The notes beneath the pieces were generated by a model. It searched no databases. It was not told the origin of the DNA and was given only the letters and a program-made list of their open reading frames with translations. From positions 30,447 to 94,446 of the forward strand of contig NZ_JACHBY010000013.1 in NCBI RefSeq assembly GCF_014200495.1: a DNA stretch of 64,000 nt. Reading direction: 5' to 3'. The translations under genes and the position numbers were made by a program. Positions 1 through 9,567 of this stretch are shown here, one piece after another (the first letter of the stretch is position 1; each line of letters starts with the position of its first letter). This DNA is from Mucilaginibacter geliditolerans (GTDB taxonomy: Bacteria > Bacteroidota > Bacteroidia > Sphingobacteriales > Sphingobacteriaceae).

Positions 1-990
1 CAGTCGGCTTTTAGTAAAGCTGATATATTAAATCAGGGTACTTTACTTAAATGGCAGGAATATGCGAATTCGGTACGCTTACGCTTGTTAATGCGCATAT
101 CGTATTACGATGAAGCAACAGCAAAGGCAGCCGTAACAGCCATGTTAAGTGCCCCGGCATCTTATCCGCTGATTGATGGTGCAGGAGTGGCAGATTACAG
201 CCCTGCAACTACCGATGTGCTTTTGCAGCCTTTAACAACTACAACCAGTAGTACATTATATTCGGCATTAACAGAAATTGATAGCTACTGGGCACCTGAT
301 TATAAGCTAAATACTGTAATGCTACCTGCAAACGACCCACGCATACCGGTTATGTTTGATAAATACGGATCAACTGTTAATGGTGTATTTGTTCCAAACG
401 CTACCTACAAGGCAATGCCTGTAACTTATGGATCGGGCCAGCAGGATACTGCTTATTCGCACTATTCAATTGTTGATTCGGCTACATTTTTAAATAACAT
501 AAAAATGCCTGGTATAGTTATAACAGCATCAGAGGTTAACTTCCTTAAAGCTGAAGCTTATGAACGCTGGGGATTGGGTGTTGCAGCAACTGCTTATAAT
601 TTAGCCTTAAACCAATCTGTTTACTTTTATCAGTATTTGAATAGTATAGGAGGAGGCACTGTAGCAACTCCAACTGATGCCGCCATAGCTACGTGGGAAG
701 CAAGCCCGACCGTAAGCTATACAGCAGCAACCGATCAAACGCATAGATTAGCTTTAATATGGGTCCAAAAATGGGTGCATTTTGGCTTCTTGCAATCAGA
801 CGAAGCATGGGCGGAATTCCGCAGGACAAAGTACCCGGTTTTAACTTTCCCTATATCCAGCCCGTCGGATTATGCGAACGCCCCAACAAGGCTTTTATAT
901 CCAACAGTTGAAACTACTTATAACACGAATTATAACAGCATAAAAGCTAAAGATACCAGAACAACCAAAATATTTTGGGATGTTAAATAG
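1..990 (+). CDS. SusD/RagB-like lipoprotein, C-terminal part (5' end outside the window)
   Basis: The reading frame is open from the first base, so the gene begins upstream and the first internal ATG at 85 is not a start. The first residues (KWQEYANSVRLRLLMRIS) are typical of the SusD-like family 2, in which a helical TPR-type protein sits on the outer membrane over a SusC transporter and binds glycans. The remaining 300 or so residues keep the family pattern: a conserved EVNFLKAEAY helix about two thirds of the way along, and a C-terminal stretch with WVQKWVHFGF and aromatic residues. The stop at 988-990 is followed by a strong terminator at 1143, so this is the last gene of a locus that lies mostly to the left. 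Its SusC partner should be just upstream. Substrate unknown. Confidence 0.85.
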   Translation, partial: QSAFSKADILNQGTLLKWQEYANSVRLRLLMRISYYDEATAKAAVTAMLSAPASYPLIDGAGVADYSPATTDVLLQPLTTTTSSTLYSALTEIDSYWAPDYKLNTVMLPANDPRIPVMFDKYGSTVNGVFVPNATYKAMPVTYGSGQQDTAYSHYSIVDSATFLNNIKMPGIVITASEVNFLKAEAYERWGLGVAATAYNLALNQSVYFYQYLNSIGGGTVATPTDAAIATWEASPTVSYTAATDQTHRLALIWVQKWVHFGFLQSDEAWAEFRRTKYPVLTFPISSPSDYANAPTRLLYPTVETTYNTNYNSIKAKDTRTTKIFWDVK

Positions 991-1142
991 CAGGTTAATA
1001 GTTGTAAAATAGCGTACAAGCGGTTGGCTACCGATGTGCCGCACCAACCAGTTGAAATAATGAATCCGGTCATTGTATTTTGATCAAGGATAATTATAAA
1101 AATACTGACAATTATAATAGTTGATTAGTTTAGTTTGTGTTG

Positions 1143-1177
1143 ACATAACCGGAGCCTGCTCCGGTTATGTTTTTTTA
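1143..1177 (+). terminator. Rho-independent terminator after the SusD-like gene
   Basis: A perfect 13-bp inverted repeat (arms 1143-1155 and 1158-1170, two-base gap) reads ACATAACCGGAGC and its complement and is followed directly by a run of seven T. This is a textbook intrinsic terminator. It lies about 150 bp after the stop at 990 and closes the locus entering from the left. The rest of 991-1452 holds no convincing gene, only this hairpin and the leader-like repeat at 1388. Confidence 0.85.
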
Positions 1178-1387
1178 TTCTTTGGACATGAATGCAATAG
1201 CGTTAAAAAGCCTTTATTTCCTGCGCTCAAGATTTTTTCATTGTTGTTGGGGATATCCCAGCGTAGAAGATCATTTAATTATTGAAAAAGCAAGTAGTCA
1301 ATATAAATAATTGATAATCAATTATTTATTAACTTTTAGCAGAAAGTAAAAGCCCTATTTTATTTTCCTTAAGTATCATGTATTCAA

Positions 1388-1455
1388 TTAGTTACAAATA
1401 AAACCAATTGGTATTTTTGCATATTTTGTTATTAAAAGTCGTTTTTTGGTGCTTA
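1388..1455 (+). repeat. Leader/promoter-like repeat, copy A
   Basis: About 65 bases here align with 10511-10589 at roughly three quarters identity, sharing CAAATAA, ATTGGTAT, TTTTGT, a T-rich run and TGCTTATTTG in the same order. The core TATTTTTG at 1412-1419 fits the Bacteroidota -7 consensus TAnnTTTG, so the repeat is probably a promoter plus 5' leader pointing right. Copy A stops abruptly where the leftward AraC fragment ends (1453), which suggests that rearrangement separated it from its gene. Homology is judged by eye. Confidence 0.45.
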
Positions 1456-1698
1456 TTTGATATAGTCACTTGGCCGCAACCCTGCAAAATGCAGAAAGAT
1501 ATTGCTGAGCGTCGTAACACTTTCATAACCGGCGCTTACAGCCACCATATTAATGTTCATGTTGTTTTCGGACAGTAATTCAGTGCACTTTAATATCCTT
1601 AAATATTGCAGGTATTCAATAAAGCTGGCACCTTTTGCATAAAACAACCTACTGAGCGAGCGATCATTAAAGCTAAATTTTGAGCTATAAAGCGGCAT
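1453..1698 (-). pseudogene. AraC-family regulator, C-terminal HTH fragment
   Basis: The 81 residues match only the DNA-binding end of an AraC/XylS regulator: a recognition-helix segment (SFNDRSLSRLFYAKGASFIEYLQYLRILKCTELL, shown in part) and the second HTH, INMVAVSAGYESVTTLSNIF, ending with the family-typical LRPSDYIK. Intact AraC proteins are about 280 residues with an N-terminal sensor domain. None is present upstream, where a different short HTH-like frame lies. I read this as a remnant. A stand-alone HTH protein is possible but less likely, because the first helix of the HTH pair is also shortened. The frame is leftward, opposite to the GH2 gene at 2011. Confidence 0.6.
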
Positions 1699-1703
1699 TA
1701 AGC

Positions 1704-1835
1704 TTATATTCTAAATTCTTTTGCATTTAGTTTATAACGGTCGTTCATTTTTTGGCGGTATAAATCCCAGTAAACTGTTGAGGCAGAAAAGCCCAGCGCC
1801 CTTGCGATATCTTTTATAGAGCCAGCTTTAAACAT
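1704..1835 (-). pseudogene. Short helix-turn-helix-like frame (43 codons), probable remnant
   Basis: On the minus strand an ATG at 1835 opens 43 codons ending at 1704. The central part, SIKDIARALGFSASTVYWDL, has the spacing of a helix-turn-helix (IARALG-FSASTVY) as in LacI- or resolvase-type domains. It lies directly upstream of the AraC fragment in another frame, so the two may be parts of one decayed regulator or of two merged by deletion. Nothing else supports expression. Low confidence. Confidence 0.3.
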
Positions 1836-2010
1836 ATTGGATACAAATAAACTAATAAGAGAAATATCGGATTGTATAATTGCTATTATGGTTTATTTGG
1901 CAGCATTTGCGTTGATTTTTGTCCATTAATTTTAAATTATGCTTTTATCTAATTAACATCGCTTAACATTAACCAGCGGCGCTTAAACTAACATTACTAA
2001 GAGCATTTTC

Positions 2011-4794
2011 ATGAAATTATTTTATATCACTTTAGTAATTGTTTACGGTTTTTTATTGCCGGGATTGCAGTTAAAAGCCAATGCGCAGGCTACGCAAATC
2101 ATGTACCTTTCCGGTACTGATAAAGATCATACGGTGACGTGGGATTTTTTGTGTACCACGGGCAGAAATAGTGGGCACTGGGATAAAATACAAGTGCCCT
2201 CTAATTGGGAGCTACAGGGCTTTGGCACTTATAATTACTTTCAGGATACGAAAAACCCGGATGAACAGGGATTGTACAAACATCATTTTAACATTGGCGC
2301 AGCATGGAATAAGAAAAAAATATTCATCGTTTTTGAAGGCGCAATGACGGATACTAAGGTAATGATCAATGGCCGATTAGCAGGGCCCATACACCAGGGC
2401 GATTATTATCGGTTTAAATATGACATTACTAATCTGGTAAAATCGGGCGATAACCTGCTTGAAGTTACGGTAAGCAAGAAGTCGGGAAATGCATCTATTA
2501 ATCTTGCGGAGCGGCGAGCCGACTTCTGGCAGTTCGGGGGTATATTTCGTCCGGTATATTTAGAGATTGTTCCTCAGAATTATATTGATCATATAGCGCT
2601 GGACGCTAAAGCAGATGGTAGTTTAACTGTTAATGTCTTTACACCTGAATCTAAAAGTGAAAATAAGATAACTGCCGAAGTACAGACAATAACCGGTCAA
2701 AAAGTAGGAGAAACAATTTCTGCGAAAGCAATAACAGGCCAAATCCCGACTATATTAAAAGGCAATTTTAAAAATATTGTAGCGTGGAACCCTGAATTTC
2801 CCCGGTTATACAATTTGGTTGTCTCCCTAAATGATGTCAATGGAATCACCATTCACCAAATTAAACAACGTTTCGGGTTTCGTACTATAGAGCTGCGCCT
2901 TCATGACGGGATATATGTAAACGGTAAAAAAGTAATTCTCAAAGGTGTTTGCCGCCATAGCGAATGGCCGGAATCAGGGCGGACATTGAGTAAAGCACTC
3001 AGCATAATGGATGTGAACCTGATGAAGGATATGAATATGAATGCAGTAAGAATGTCACATTATCCACCTGATCAACATTTCTTGGATGTTTGTGATTCGC
3101 TTGGTATGTTCGTACTTGATGAGTTAACGGGCTGGCAAAATAAATACGATACAGTTGTTGGGAAAAAGCTGGTTAAAGAAATGGTGGTACGCGATGTTAA
3201 TCACCCATCTATCATATTCTGGGATAATGGTAACGAAGGCGGATGGAACACTGCACTTGACGATCAGTTTAAAATTTATGACCCCCAAAATAGAGTGGTA
3301 CTTCATCCCTGGGAGAAATTTAATGGCACCGATACACGGCATTACCCAGATTACAATTACGTAGTAAATTCGGCACTATATGGGAATGAAGTGTTTTTCC
3401 CTACGGAATTTATGCACGGCAATTATGATGGTGGAGCAGGCGCCGGTTTAGAAGATTTTTGGAACGCGATACTCCAGCACCCCTACGGAGCGGGTGGGTT
3501 TATATGGGTATTTGCTGATGGTGGTATAAGGCGGGTAGACCAGGACAGCACAATGGATACTGCAAATGACAGCGCTCCGGATGGCATTCTTGGGCCGCAC
3601 CGGGAAAAAGAAGGTAGCTTTTACACTATTAAGGAATTATGGTCGCCGATCGTCATCGATAGAAAAACCATTCCTCCTGGTTTTGACGGCAATTTAAGCG
3701 TGGAGAACCGTTATATCTACACTAACCTAAACCAGTGCAAATTCTTTTGGAAGCTGGTTAAATTTCCTTCGCCTACCGAAAATTCTGTTAAATACGAGGC
3801 AATAGCACAAGGACAAACACTATCTCCTTCATTGTCTCCCGGAGAAAAGGGATATCTGCACATTGATTTACCACATGACCGGCAAACATCCGATGCCTTA
3901 TATTTAACAGCCATCGATCCACATGGCAGGGAGTTATTTACCTGGACCTGGCCGATCAAATTGCCGGATCAGGTTAAAAAGCCCGGTAATTATTTGTTAG
4001 CCTCAAAAATTACTGTGGAAGACTCTGTAACCAGCTTGATAGTCACTGCATCAGGGATAAAATATTTTTTCAATAAAACTAACGGGCAGCTTCAAAAGGT
4101 CATAAATGTTAAAGGCGAAATTTCATTAACAGGCCCTGTTGAGGCAGGATTTGACCACAAGCTTGTGCAACTTAAAAGCTATACCGACGGCGCAAACTAT
4201 ATTGTAGAACCTGTTTATCAGGGGGATACTTATTTTAATGTCAAATGGACTTTCGCTCCCGGTAAAGCAGTAGAACTGCAGTATCAATATACGTTAGAAA
4301 AACACTGGTCGCAGCAAACAGGTGTTGATTTTGCCGGGATAACGTTTAATTATCCCGAAGAAAAGATAACCGGCATGAAATGGTTGGGCCGCGGCCCTTA
4401 CCGGGTATGGAAAAACAGATTAAAGGGACAGCAATTTGGTGTGTGGCACAAGAATTATAATAATTCGATCACGGGGGCAAGTTGGAATTATCCCGAATTT
4501 AAAGGTTATCACGCCGATCTGTATTGGGTCGTAATTGAAAATAAAGAATCACCATTTACGGTTTACACTGATGATGAATCCATATTTCTTCAAATGTTGA
4601 AACCGGATCATTCAAAGTATGAACATGAAAGTATTAAAGCGGCATTTCCAAAAGGTGATATCGGATTCTTAAACAGCATTGCCCCCATAGGTACCCGTTT
4701 TCAAGATCCGTTGCTGTTAGGGCCGCAAAGCCAAAAAAACATTCAGCTTAACTATAATATAGTTAAAGGAACGTTATGGTTTGACTTTAGATGA
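2011..4794 (+). CDS. Secreted glycoside hydrolase family 2 (beta-galactosidase-like)
   Basis: The protein has 927 residues with a clear signal peptide (about 1-26, ending ANAQA). The domain order is that of GH2: an N-terminal jelly-roll sugar-binding domain (about 40-185, with VPSNWE and FWQFGGIFRPVYL), an immunoglobulin-like domain (to about 295), a TIM barrel from about 300 and a C-terminal beta-sandwich (about 690-920, with WLGRGPY as in LacZ-type enzymes). Glu409 in WDNGNEGGWN is the expected acid/base and Glu466 in FPTEFMHG the expected nucleophile. Length and layout fit LacZ-like beta-galactosidases, but GH2 also covers glucuronidases and arabinosidases. It appears to be a single-gene unit, separated from its neighbours by regulator debris and by convergent mntH. 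Location is probably periplasmic. Confidence 0.85.
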   Translation: MKLFYITLVIVYGFLLPGLQLKANAQATQIMYLSGTDKDHTVTWDFLCTTGRNSGHWDKIQVPSNWELQGFGTYNYFQDTKNPDEQGLYKHHFNIGAAWNKKKIFIVFEGAMTDTKVMINGRLAGPIHQGDYYRFKYDITNLVKSGDNLLEVTVSKKSGNASINLAERRADFWQFGGIFRPVYLEIVPQNYIDHIALDAKADGSLTVNVFTPESKSENKITAEVQTITGQKVGETISAKAITGQIPTILKGNFKNIVAWNPEFPRLYNLVVSLNDVNGITIHQIKQRFGFRTIELRLHDGIYVNGKKVILKGVCRHSEWPESGRTLSKALSIMDVNLMKDMNMNAVRMSHYPPDQHFLDVCDSLGMFVLDELTGWQNKYDTVVGKKLVKEMVVRDVNHPSIIFWDNGNEGGWNTALDDQFKIYDPQNRVVLHPWEKFNGTDTRHYPDYNYVVNSALYGNEVFFPTEFMHGNYDGGAGAGLEDFWNAILQHPYGAGGFIWVFADGGIRRVDQDSTMDTANDSAPDGILGPHREKEGSFYTIKELWSPIVIDRKTIPPGFDGNLSVENRYIYTNLNQCKFFWKLVKFPSPTENSVKYEAIAQGQTLSPSLSPGEKGYLHIDLPHDRQTSDALYLTAIDPHGRELFTWTWPIKLPDQVKKPGNYLLASKITVEDSVTSLIVTASGIKYFFNKTNGQLQKVINVKGEISLTGPVEAGFDHKLVQLKSYTDGANYIVEPVYQGDTYFNVKWTFAPGKAVELQYQYTLEKHWSQQTGVDFAGITFNYPEEKITGMKWLGRGPYRVWKNRLKGQQFGVWHKNYNNSITGASWNYPEFKGYHADLYWVVIENKESPFTVYTDDESIFLQMLKPDHSKYEHESIKAAFPKGDIGFLNSIAPIGTRFQDPLLLGPQSQKNIQLNYNIVKGTLWFDFR

Positions 4795-4908
4795 ACAATT
4801 TAACGCCAACTTTTATAAGTATCACTTCGACTGAACTTGGAGCACGGAATCACATGGTCATGCCTCCCGGAATATCTAATTCGGATAAAAATGCCAGGAT
4901 ACTAAGCA

Positions 4909-6258
4909 TCAGTGGAAAAGCATGTCCCACAGCAAGTATAAATTTAGCGTTAGAATAATAAAGGCGACAACCCAGGCCACTACTTTCGTAAAACTGCGGT
5001 TAACAAATATTCCCATCTTCAAAGGATCATTGGTAAATATGATGAGGGGTATTACTGCAAAGCTCAGCTGCATGGAAAGGATCACCTGGCTCAATACCAA
5101 TAAAGAAGCCACTCCTTTTTCACCCGAAATCATGGTAACAATAAACGCCGGAATAATGGCGATCAGCCTGGTAATAAGTCGCCGTAGCCACGGTTTTAGC
5201 CGGATATGCAGGAAACCCTCCATGACTATCTGTCCGGCAAGTGTTCCGGTAAGCGTAGAATTCTGACCGGAGGCCAGCAGGGCGACTGCAAACAGGATGC
5301 TGGCCATGCCTGCACCCAGCAAAGGTGACAATAGCTTGTAGGCCACAGTAATATCCGCCACATCCTTATGCCCGCTGGTATGGAAACTGGCAGCCGCTAC
5401 GATCAGAATGGCCGCATTGATAAAAAAAGCAAACAGTAAGGCAAGGGTGCTGTCAATACCGGCGAATTTGATCGCCATCCTTTTCCCGCTATCTGTTCTC
5501 GGGTAATCCCTGGTCTGTACAATACTGGAATGTAAATATAAGTTATGCGGCATGACAGTTGCCCCCAAAATACCGATGGCAATATACAGCATGGACGGAT
5601 TGGTGACTACTTGCAGTTGAGGAAGCAATCCTTTGATCATGGGGAAAATATCCGGCCGCGAGGCAATGATCTCATAACCAAAGCAGCATAGAATAACCGT
5701 TATTAAAGCAGCCACAATGCTTTCGATCAGGCGAAAACCTTTGCGCTGAAAGAATAAAATAAGCAATACGTCCAGCGCGGTTATCAGTACCCCAATGGTT
5801 AAGGGAATGCCAAATAACAGGTTAAATGCCAACGCCGAACCGATCACTTCAGCGAGGTCGCAAGCGGCAATAGCAATTTCGCACAATACCCACAATCCGA
5901 AACTTACTGCGGGGTGATAATGGTCGCGACAGGCTTGGGCGAGGTCACGTTCGGTAGCTACGCCAAGTTTTAAGGCAAGGTACTGGAGTATGATCGCAAA
6001 AAAGTTGGATATCAGGATCACCGATAACAGCGTATAGCCAAACTGCGCGCCGCCTGCAATATCTGTCGCCCAGTTGCCGGGGTCCATATAACCAACAGCG
6101 ACCATTAAGCCGGGGCCGGAAAAGGCCAGAAGTTTCCGCCAGAAGCTTCCGTTCATTGGAACCTTAATAGATGAGAATACTTCGGGCAGGGAATGGGTAT
6201 CTTTTTCCTTTCTCCATGCCTGTTTGCGTTTAGCTGTTTTATTCGTTGATAGTAACAT
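4909..6258 (-). CDS. mntH: Nramp-family divalent metal (Mn2+/Fe2+) transporter
   Basis: This is an inner-membrane proton-coupled manganese/iron importer of the Nramp family. The two diagnostic helix breaks are present: DPGN in the first membrane segment ([16 protein letters not shown]) and MPHNLYLHS in the sixth. About 11 hydrophobic segments follow, and total length (449 residues) is normal. The frame is open up to an ATG at 6321, but that start would overlap the upstream repressor by 83 bp. I chose the ATG at 6258 ([13 protein letters not shown]), which leaves a 20-bp overlap typical of translational coupling and a usual N-terminus. It is the last gene of a leftward operon with a TonB-dependent receptor and an MntR-like repressor. 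It is expected to be repressed when metal is plentiful. Confidence 0.92.
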   Translation of the reverse strand: MLLSTNKTAKRKQAWRKEKDTHSLPEVFSSIKVPMNGSFWRKLLAFSGPGLMVAVGYMDPGNWATDIAGGAQFGYTLLSVILISNFFAIILQYLALKLGVATERDLAQACRDHYHPAVSFGLWVLCEIAIAACDLAEVIGSALAFNLLFGIPLTIGVLITALDVLLILFFQRKGFRLIESIVAALITVILCCFGYEIIASRPDIFPMIKGLLPQLQVVTNPSMLYIAIGILGATVMPHNLYLHSSIVQTRDYPRTDSGKRMAIKFAGIDSTLALLFAFFINAAILIVAAASFHTSGHKDVADITVAYKLLSPLLGAGMASILFAVALLASGQNSTLTGTLAGQIVMEGFLHIRLKPWLRRLITRLIAIIPAFIVTMISGEKGVASLLVLSQVILSMQLSFAVIPLIIFTNDPLKMGIFVNRSFTKVVAWVVAFIILTLNLYLLWDMLFH

Positions 6259-6898
6259 ATATTTTTTGTGCTGTTTCTTTGGTGATGATAAATGAAGAAC
6301 CTCCATTAGGCTTAATTTCAACAGAATGGTTATAATCTATTAATGATTTGACCTTAAACTTTTGCCCAATGAGTAGCCCTAATTTTTCGATATAGGCCAA
6401 AAAAGGTTTGCCGCTGTCCCGGAAACCGGAAACTTTTGCCCCCTGGTTAACCTTCAGATCATAGATCTCCATACGTTCCGTTTGTGGTATTTGCCCTTTG
6501 GCATCCGGAATAACCTCGCCATGCGGATCATATACCGGATAGCCGAGGTACGCTTCCAGGCTGTTAATTAACAAATCGCTGTTTATGCACTGTAATTCAT
6601 TCGCCATAGCATGTACCTCTTTCCAGTCAATTTTCAGATTTTCTGTAAGGAACAGTTCCCATAAGCGGTGCCTGCGGATAACCTGCAATGCCATTTGTTC
6701 GCCACTCTCTGTAAGACTAAAGCCGTGGCTTTTCCGGTAGTTCACCAATCCTTTTAAGGTTAGCTTTTTTACCATATCGGTAGCAGAAGAAGGCCTGGCC
6801 CCGACCAGCTCAGCCAAAACATGGGTGTGCATAGGTGAATGGCCATTGCTGATGCCTAAATAGATTTGCTTGGTGTATTCCTGCTCTGCCGCCGTCAT
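6239..6898 (-). CDS. DtxR/MntR-family metalloregulator with altered metal site (paralogue 1)
   Basis: The protein has 219 residues: a winged HTH (1-65), a dimerisation/metal-binding domain (66-140, with [11 protein letters not shown] and YDPHGEVIP) and a C-terminal FeoA/SH3-like domain (about 145-218). The family binds DNA when loaded with Mn2+ or Fe2+. The helix that usually carries the Glu-His ligand pair reads [14 protein letters not shown], so Gln103 and Cys104 occupy the positions of DtxR Glu105-His106, and Asn100 replaces Cys102. His77, Glu81 and His96 remain. The paralogue at 9568 keeps the canonical LEH. This copy may therefore sense another signal or bind DNA without metal. It lies between the TonB receptor (18 bp away) and mntH (20-bp overlap). 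Confidence 0.88.
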   Translation of the reverse strand: MTAAEQEYTKQIYLGISNGHSPMHTHVLAELVGARPSSATDMVKKLTLKGLVNYRKSHGFSLTESGEQMALQVIRRHRLWELFLTENLKIDWKEVHAMANELQCINSDLLINSLEAYLGYPVYDPHGEVIPDAKGQIPQTERMEIYDLKVNQGAKVSGFRDSGKPFLAYIEKLGLLIGQKFKVKSLIDYNHSVEIKPNGGSSFIITKETAQKIYVTINE

Positions 6899-6916
6899 GA
6901 TTGATCTATTGTTTGA

Positions 6917-9442
6917 TTAATGGGTACCGCTGGTAATTCCAATAGGGATAATGAGCTTAAAGCCTATATTCCTGCCCATGTTATAAATACCTTCGCTTTG
7001 CTGAGTAACTATAGCAGGGACGCGTCCAAAGTTGGTCGGTTCATTCGCGCCGTTATATGCCCAGAAATATTGCGTTCGGGCGGTATGGTCCACATAGGCA
7101 ATGTTCATCAGGTTGGTACAGTTAATAAACAGCGAGCACAGCGTGCGTTTGGTTTTTTTGCCGACAAAATTCGTCCCTATGCCTGCATTAAATAAAGTAT
7201 AAGCAAAAGAAGGCAGTTCAGTATATTGCGCACTGTAAATGTCATTCTGGGCCCAGTCGTGCTCTGCCCCAAACTCAAAGTAAGCTCCTTTAAAAACTGA
7301 GGTGTTCTTGTCAGCTAACTTAAACCTAACGTTCGATGTTAAACGGGGAGTGGGTGTCCATGGCAGATGCCGGGTTGAATCGGTTTTACCGGGCAGAAAA
7401 GTATAGATATAAGTAAACCCGTTATCTATTTCAAGCCACTTTGCATCGGCAGGATGTATATTAAGATACGCCGAAACCCCAGTGATAATGGCCGTATTGG
7501 CAGTGTATTTGTAAACAGGTTTTCCCAGAAGAATGGAATCTGCCCCATTTTTGCCGGCAAGCCGGTTTGAAAATATAAAGTTGTTGATGTAATTGTAAAA
7601 CCCATCTACTTCAAAATTAACGTCTTTGCCATTATTGCCATAAGCGGCATCTACTTCGTATCCCTGTTCGGCTTTAAGGTTAATATTTCCTAATTCATAA
7701 GCAAAAGCTCCTGGATTCAATTCATTACTGGTTAATTCATTTATTGCAGGGGCCCGGTAACTTTTTGCCAGGTTTAACTTTACATAGTTATGATCAGGCA
7801 GTTGATAAGTTGCGCCTATACTTCCTGAAAATCCGGTATAGGTTTTGCTAACCGATGGGAATTGCGTATAAGCTCCGGGTGTTCCTGCCGGGACTTCTTC
7901 CTGTTCCGGCGTAAAATAATTAGCCAGGTACATGGCTTGTCCGGTTATACTTCTTAAATCATAACGCAGTCCGCCGCTGATGCTTAAGTTTTTAAAATCC
8001 TTTTCCAGAATGCCATATCCACCCATATCAAAAATATGGTAATTGGGTATTTCAAAATCACCGATATAGGGAGAGGGTGGCTCGGGGCCATTGTTCATAA
8101 ATTCGTACATCCCGTTAATACCCGTGGTTAGCTTCAGTCCTGAATTGTTTTCTACCTGGTACTTCAGTGAGTAAGGGATGTCATGAACAAACATGTTTTC
8201 TTCGGCAACATTTCCCGTGTCTATTTCATGGCGCACACTTGCGGTGTAACCAATATCCGCCCCAATGCTCCCAGCACCAACATTAACACTATTTTGCCAC
8301 CATACTTCATCATGGTTTAAGATCTGGTAACTTGATACGTCGGGATTGTACGACAAAAAGTTGGCCCTGTTAGGAAATACTTGCCCGCTACCGGGAACAT
8401 ACTTTCCGTTTACAAACTGTGCCCCCAATGGCACGTCAAACTCAAACCGGCCGGTGGTACTGTCGCGGTTCCCATCTGGTATCTCTATTTGGCGGTGAAG
8501 GGTACTCACCATCAACCGGGAATAACCCCAATCCCTGTTTATGCCGATGGTTGCCTTGATATTATCCTGGCGGAAAGCGGTTCCCCAAACATATCCGTCA
8601 TGAGGGTCTGAATAACTATGGGCTTCTTCATAGCTCCCCCTGATGTCCCATATCAAACCATTGTTGTTCCCTCCAATGTCTACCGAATTTCCGATCAGCC
8701 CGTTATTGGTTTGGTATTCCGACGTTATACTGCCGCTTACAGCACCACTTTCACGGGAGGGCTGTGATTTGAAGCTGACCACGCCGGCCATAGCATTGGC
8801 GCCGTATTGCAGGGATGCCGCGCCCCTGATAATTTCAGCATTGTAAACCGCGTTGGGGTCGATCAGTACGCCGTGCTCATCGCCCCACTGGAAATCTTCC
8901 TGCCTTTCTCCGTCCATTAGGGTCAATACCCGGTTATAGCCCAATCCGTTAATTTCAGGTTTGGAAACACCCGGGCCGGTAGTAATTGCGGTAATGCCCG
9001 GCAATTTGGCTATAGCGTCGATCACATTGGTTGAAGCTTGCTGGACAAACGCCTCGTGGGAAACAACGGTAACGGGTACCGGCGCACGCCGGATAGTAGT
9101 TGCAATGCCAAGTGACGTGATGACCACTTCTTTGAGTGAAGCGGAATCAATCTTCATTTCAATGTTCAACAGAGTTATATCTTCTTTTTTAATGGCCACT
9201 TTTATCTTTTTAGTTTGGTAACCGACACAGGTAACTATTGCCTGATAAGTGCCTGGAGTAATGTTCTTGATCTCATAATATCCTTTGTCATTTGTCGCAG
9301 CACCCGTTGTTGTGCCGGAAAGGACAACCGTGCTAAATGCCAGCGGGTCGCCACCGGCAATTACTCGACCCTTTAATGTCCCGTTTTGAGCCGAAGCCTT
9401 AAATATGCTGAACGCCATTATTAAAAAGTAAATTCGTTTCAT
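6917..9442 (-). CDS. TonB-dependent receptor, probable metal or metal-chelate uptake
   Basis: This outer-membrane receptor of about 841 residues starts with a signal peptide (MKRIYFLIMAFSIFKASA), then a carboxypeptidase-regulatory-like domain (about 20-105), a plug with VITSLG and the conserved LDG/RGAASLQYGANAMAGVVSF pattern, and a 22-strand barrel. It has no STN domain and no SusD partner, so it is a classical TBDR rather than a SusC. The plug motif QWGDEHG recalls receptors tied to zinc or manganese supply, an analogy from memory. It leads an operon with an MntR-like repressor and mntH, which supports manganese or iron transport. I chose the ATG at 9442; an in-frame ATG at 9457 adds five residues before the signal peptide. 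The inverted repeat at 9492-9525 is 50 bp upstream. Confidence 0.85.
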   Translation of the reverse strand: MKRIYFLIMAFSIFKASAQNGTLKGRVIAGGDPLAFSTVVLSGTTTGAATNDKGYYEIKNITPGTYQAIVTCVGYQTKKIKVAIKKEDITLLNIEMKIDSASLKEVVITSLGIATTIRRAPVPVTVVSHEAFVQQASTNVIDAIAKLPGITAITTGPGVSKPEINGLGYNRVLTLMDGERQEDFQWGDEHGVLIDPNAVYNAEIIRGAASLQYGANAMAGVVSFKSQPSRESGAVSGSITSEYQTNNGLIGNSVDIGGNNNGLIWDIRGSYEEAHSYSDPHDGYVWGTAFRQDNIKATIGINRDWGYSRLMVSTLHRQIEIPDGNRDSTTGRFEFDVPLGAQFVNGKYVPGSGQVFPNRANFLSYNPDVSSYQILNHDEVWWQNSVNVGAGSIGADIGYTASVRHEIDTGNVAEENMFVHDIPYSLKYQVENNSGLKLTTGINGMYEFMNNGPEPPSPYIGDFEIPNYHIFDMGGYGILEKDFKNLSISGGLRYDLRSITGQAMYLANYFTPEQEEVPAGTPGAYTQFPSVSKTYTGFSGSIGATYQLPDHNYVKLNLAKSYRAPAINELTSNELNPGAFAYELGNINLKAEQGYEVDAAYGNNGKDVNFEVDGFYNYINNFIFSNRLAGKNGADSILLGKPVYKYTANTAIITGVSAYLNIHPADAKWLEIDNGFTYIYTFLPGKTDSTRHLPWTPTPRLTSNVRFKLADKNTSVFKGAYFEFGAEHDWAQNDIYSAQYTELPSFAYTLFNAGIGTNFVGKKTKRTLCSLFINCTNLMNIAYVDHTARTQYFWAYNGANEPTNFGRVPAIVTQQSEGIYNMGRNIGFKLIIPIGITSGTH

Positions 9443-9491
9443 AGTACTATAATACATTGTGCAAACATATTATAATAATTTTACTTATTAA

Positions 9492-9525
9492 ATTTATATA
9501 ATTAGATAAGACTAATTATATAAAT
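9492..9525. promoter_or_regulatory. Candidate MntR/DtxR operator between divergent metal genes
   Basis: Arms 9492-9505 (ATTTATATAATTAG) and 9512-9525 are perfect complements separated by six bases. The repeat sits in the 125-bp gap between the leftward TonB receptor operon and the rightward MntR-like gene at 9568. One palindromic site in this position could control both directions, as DtxR-family operators commonly do. The site is very AT-rich, so chance is not negligible, but a perfect 14+14 bp repeat centred in a divergent promoter is a strong hint. Confidence 0.55.
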
Positions 9526-9567
9526 ACATAAATATTAATTAAGTTTGTTATCAGCTAATTAAATTTC

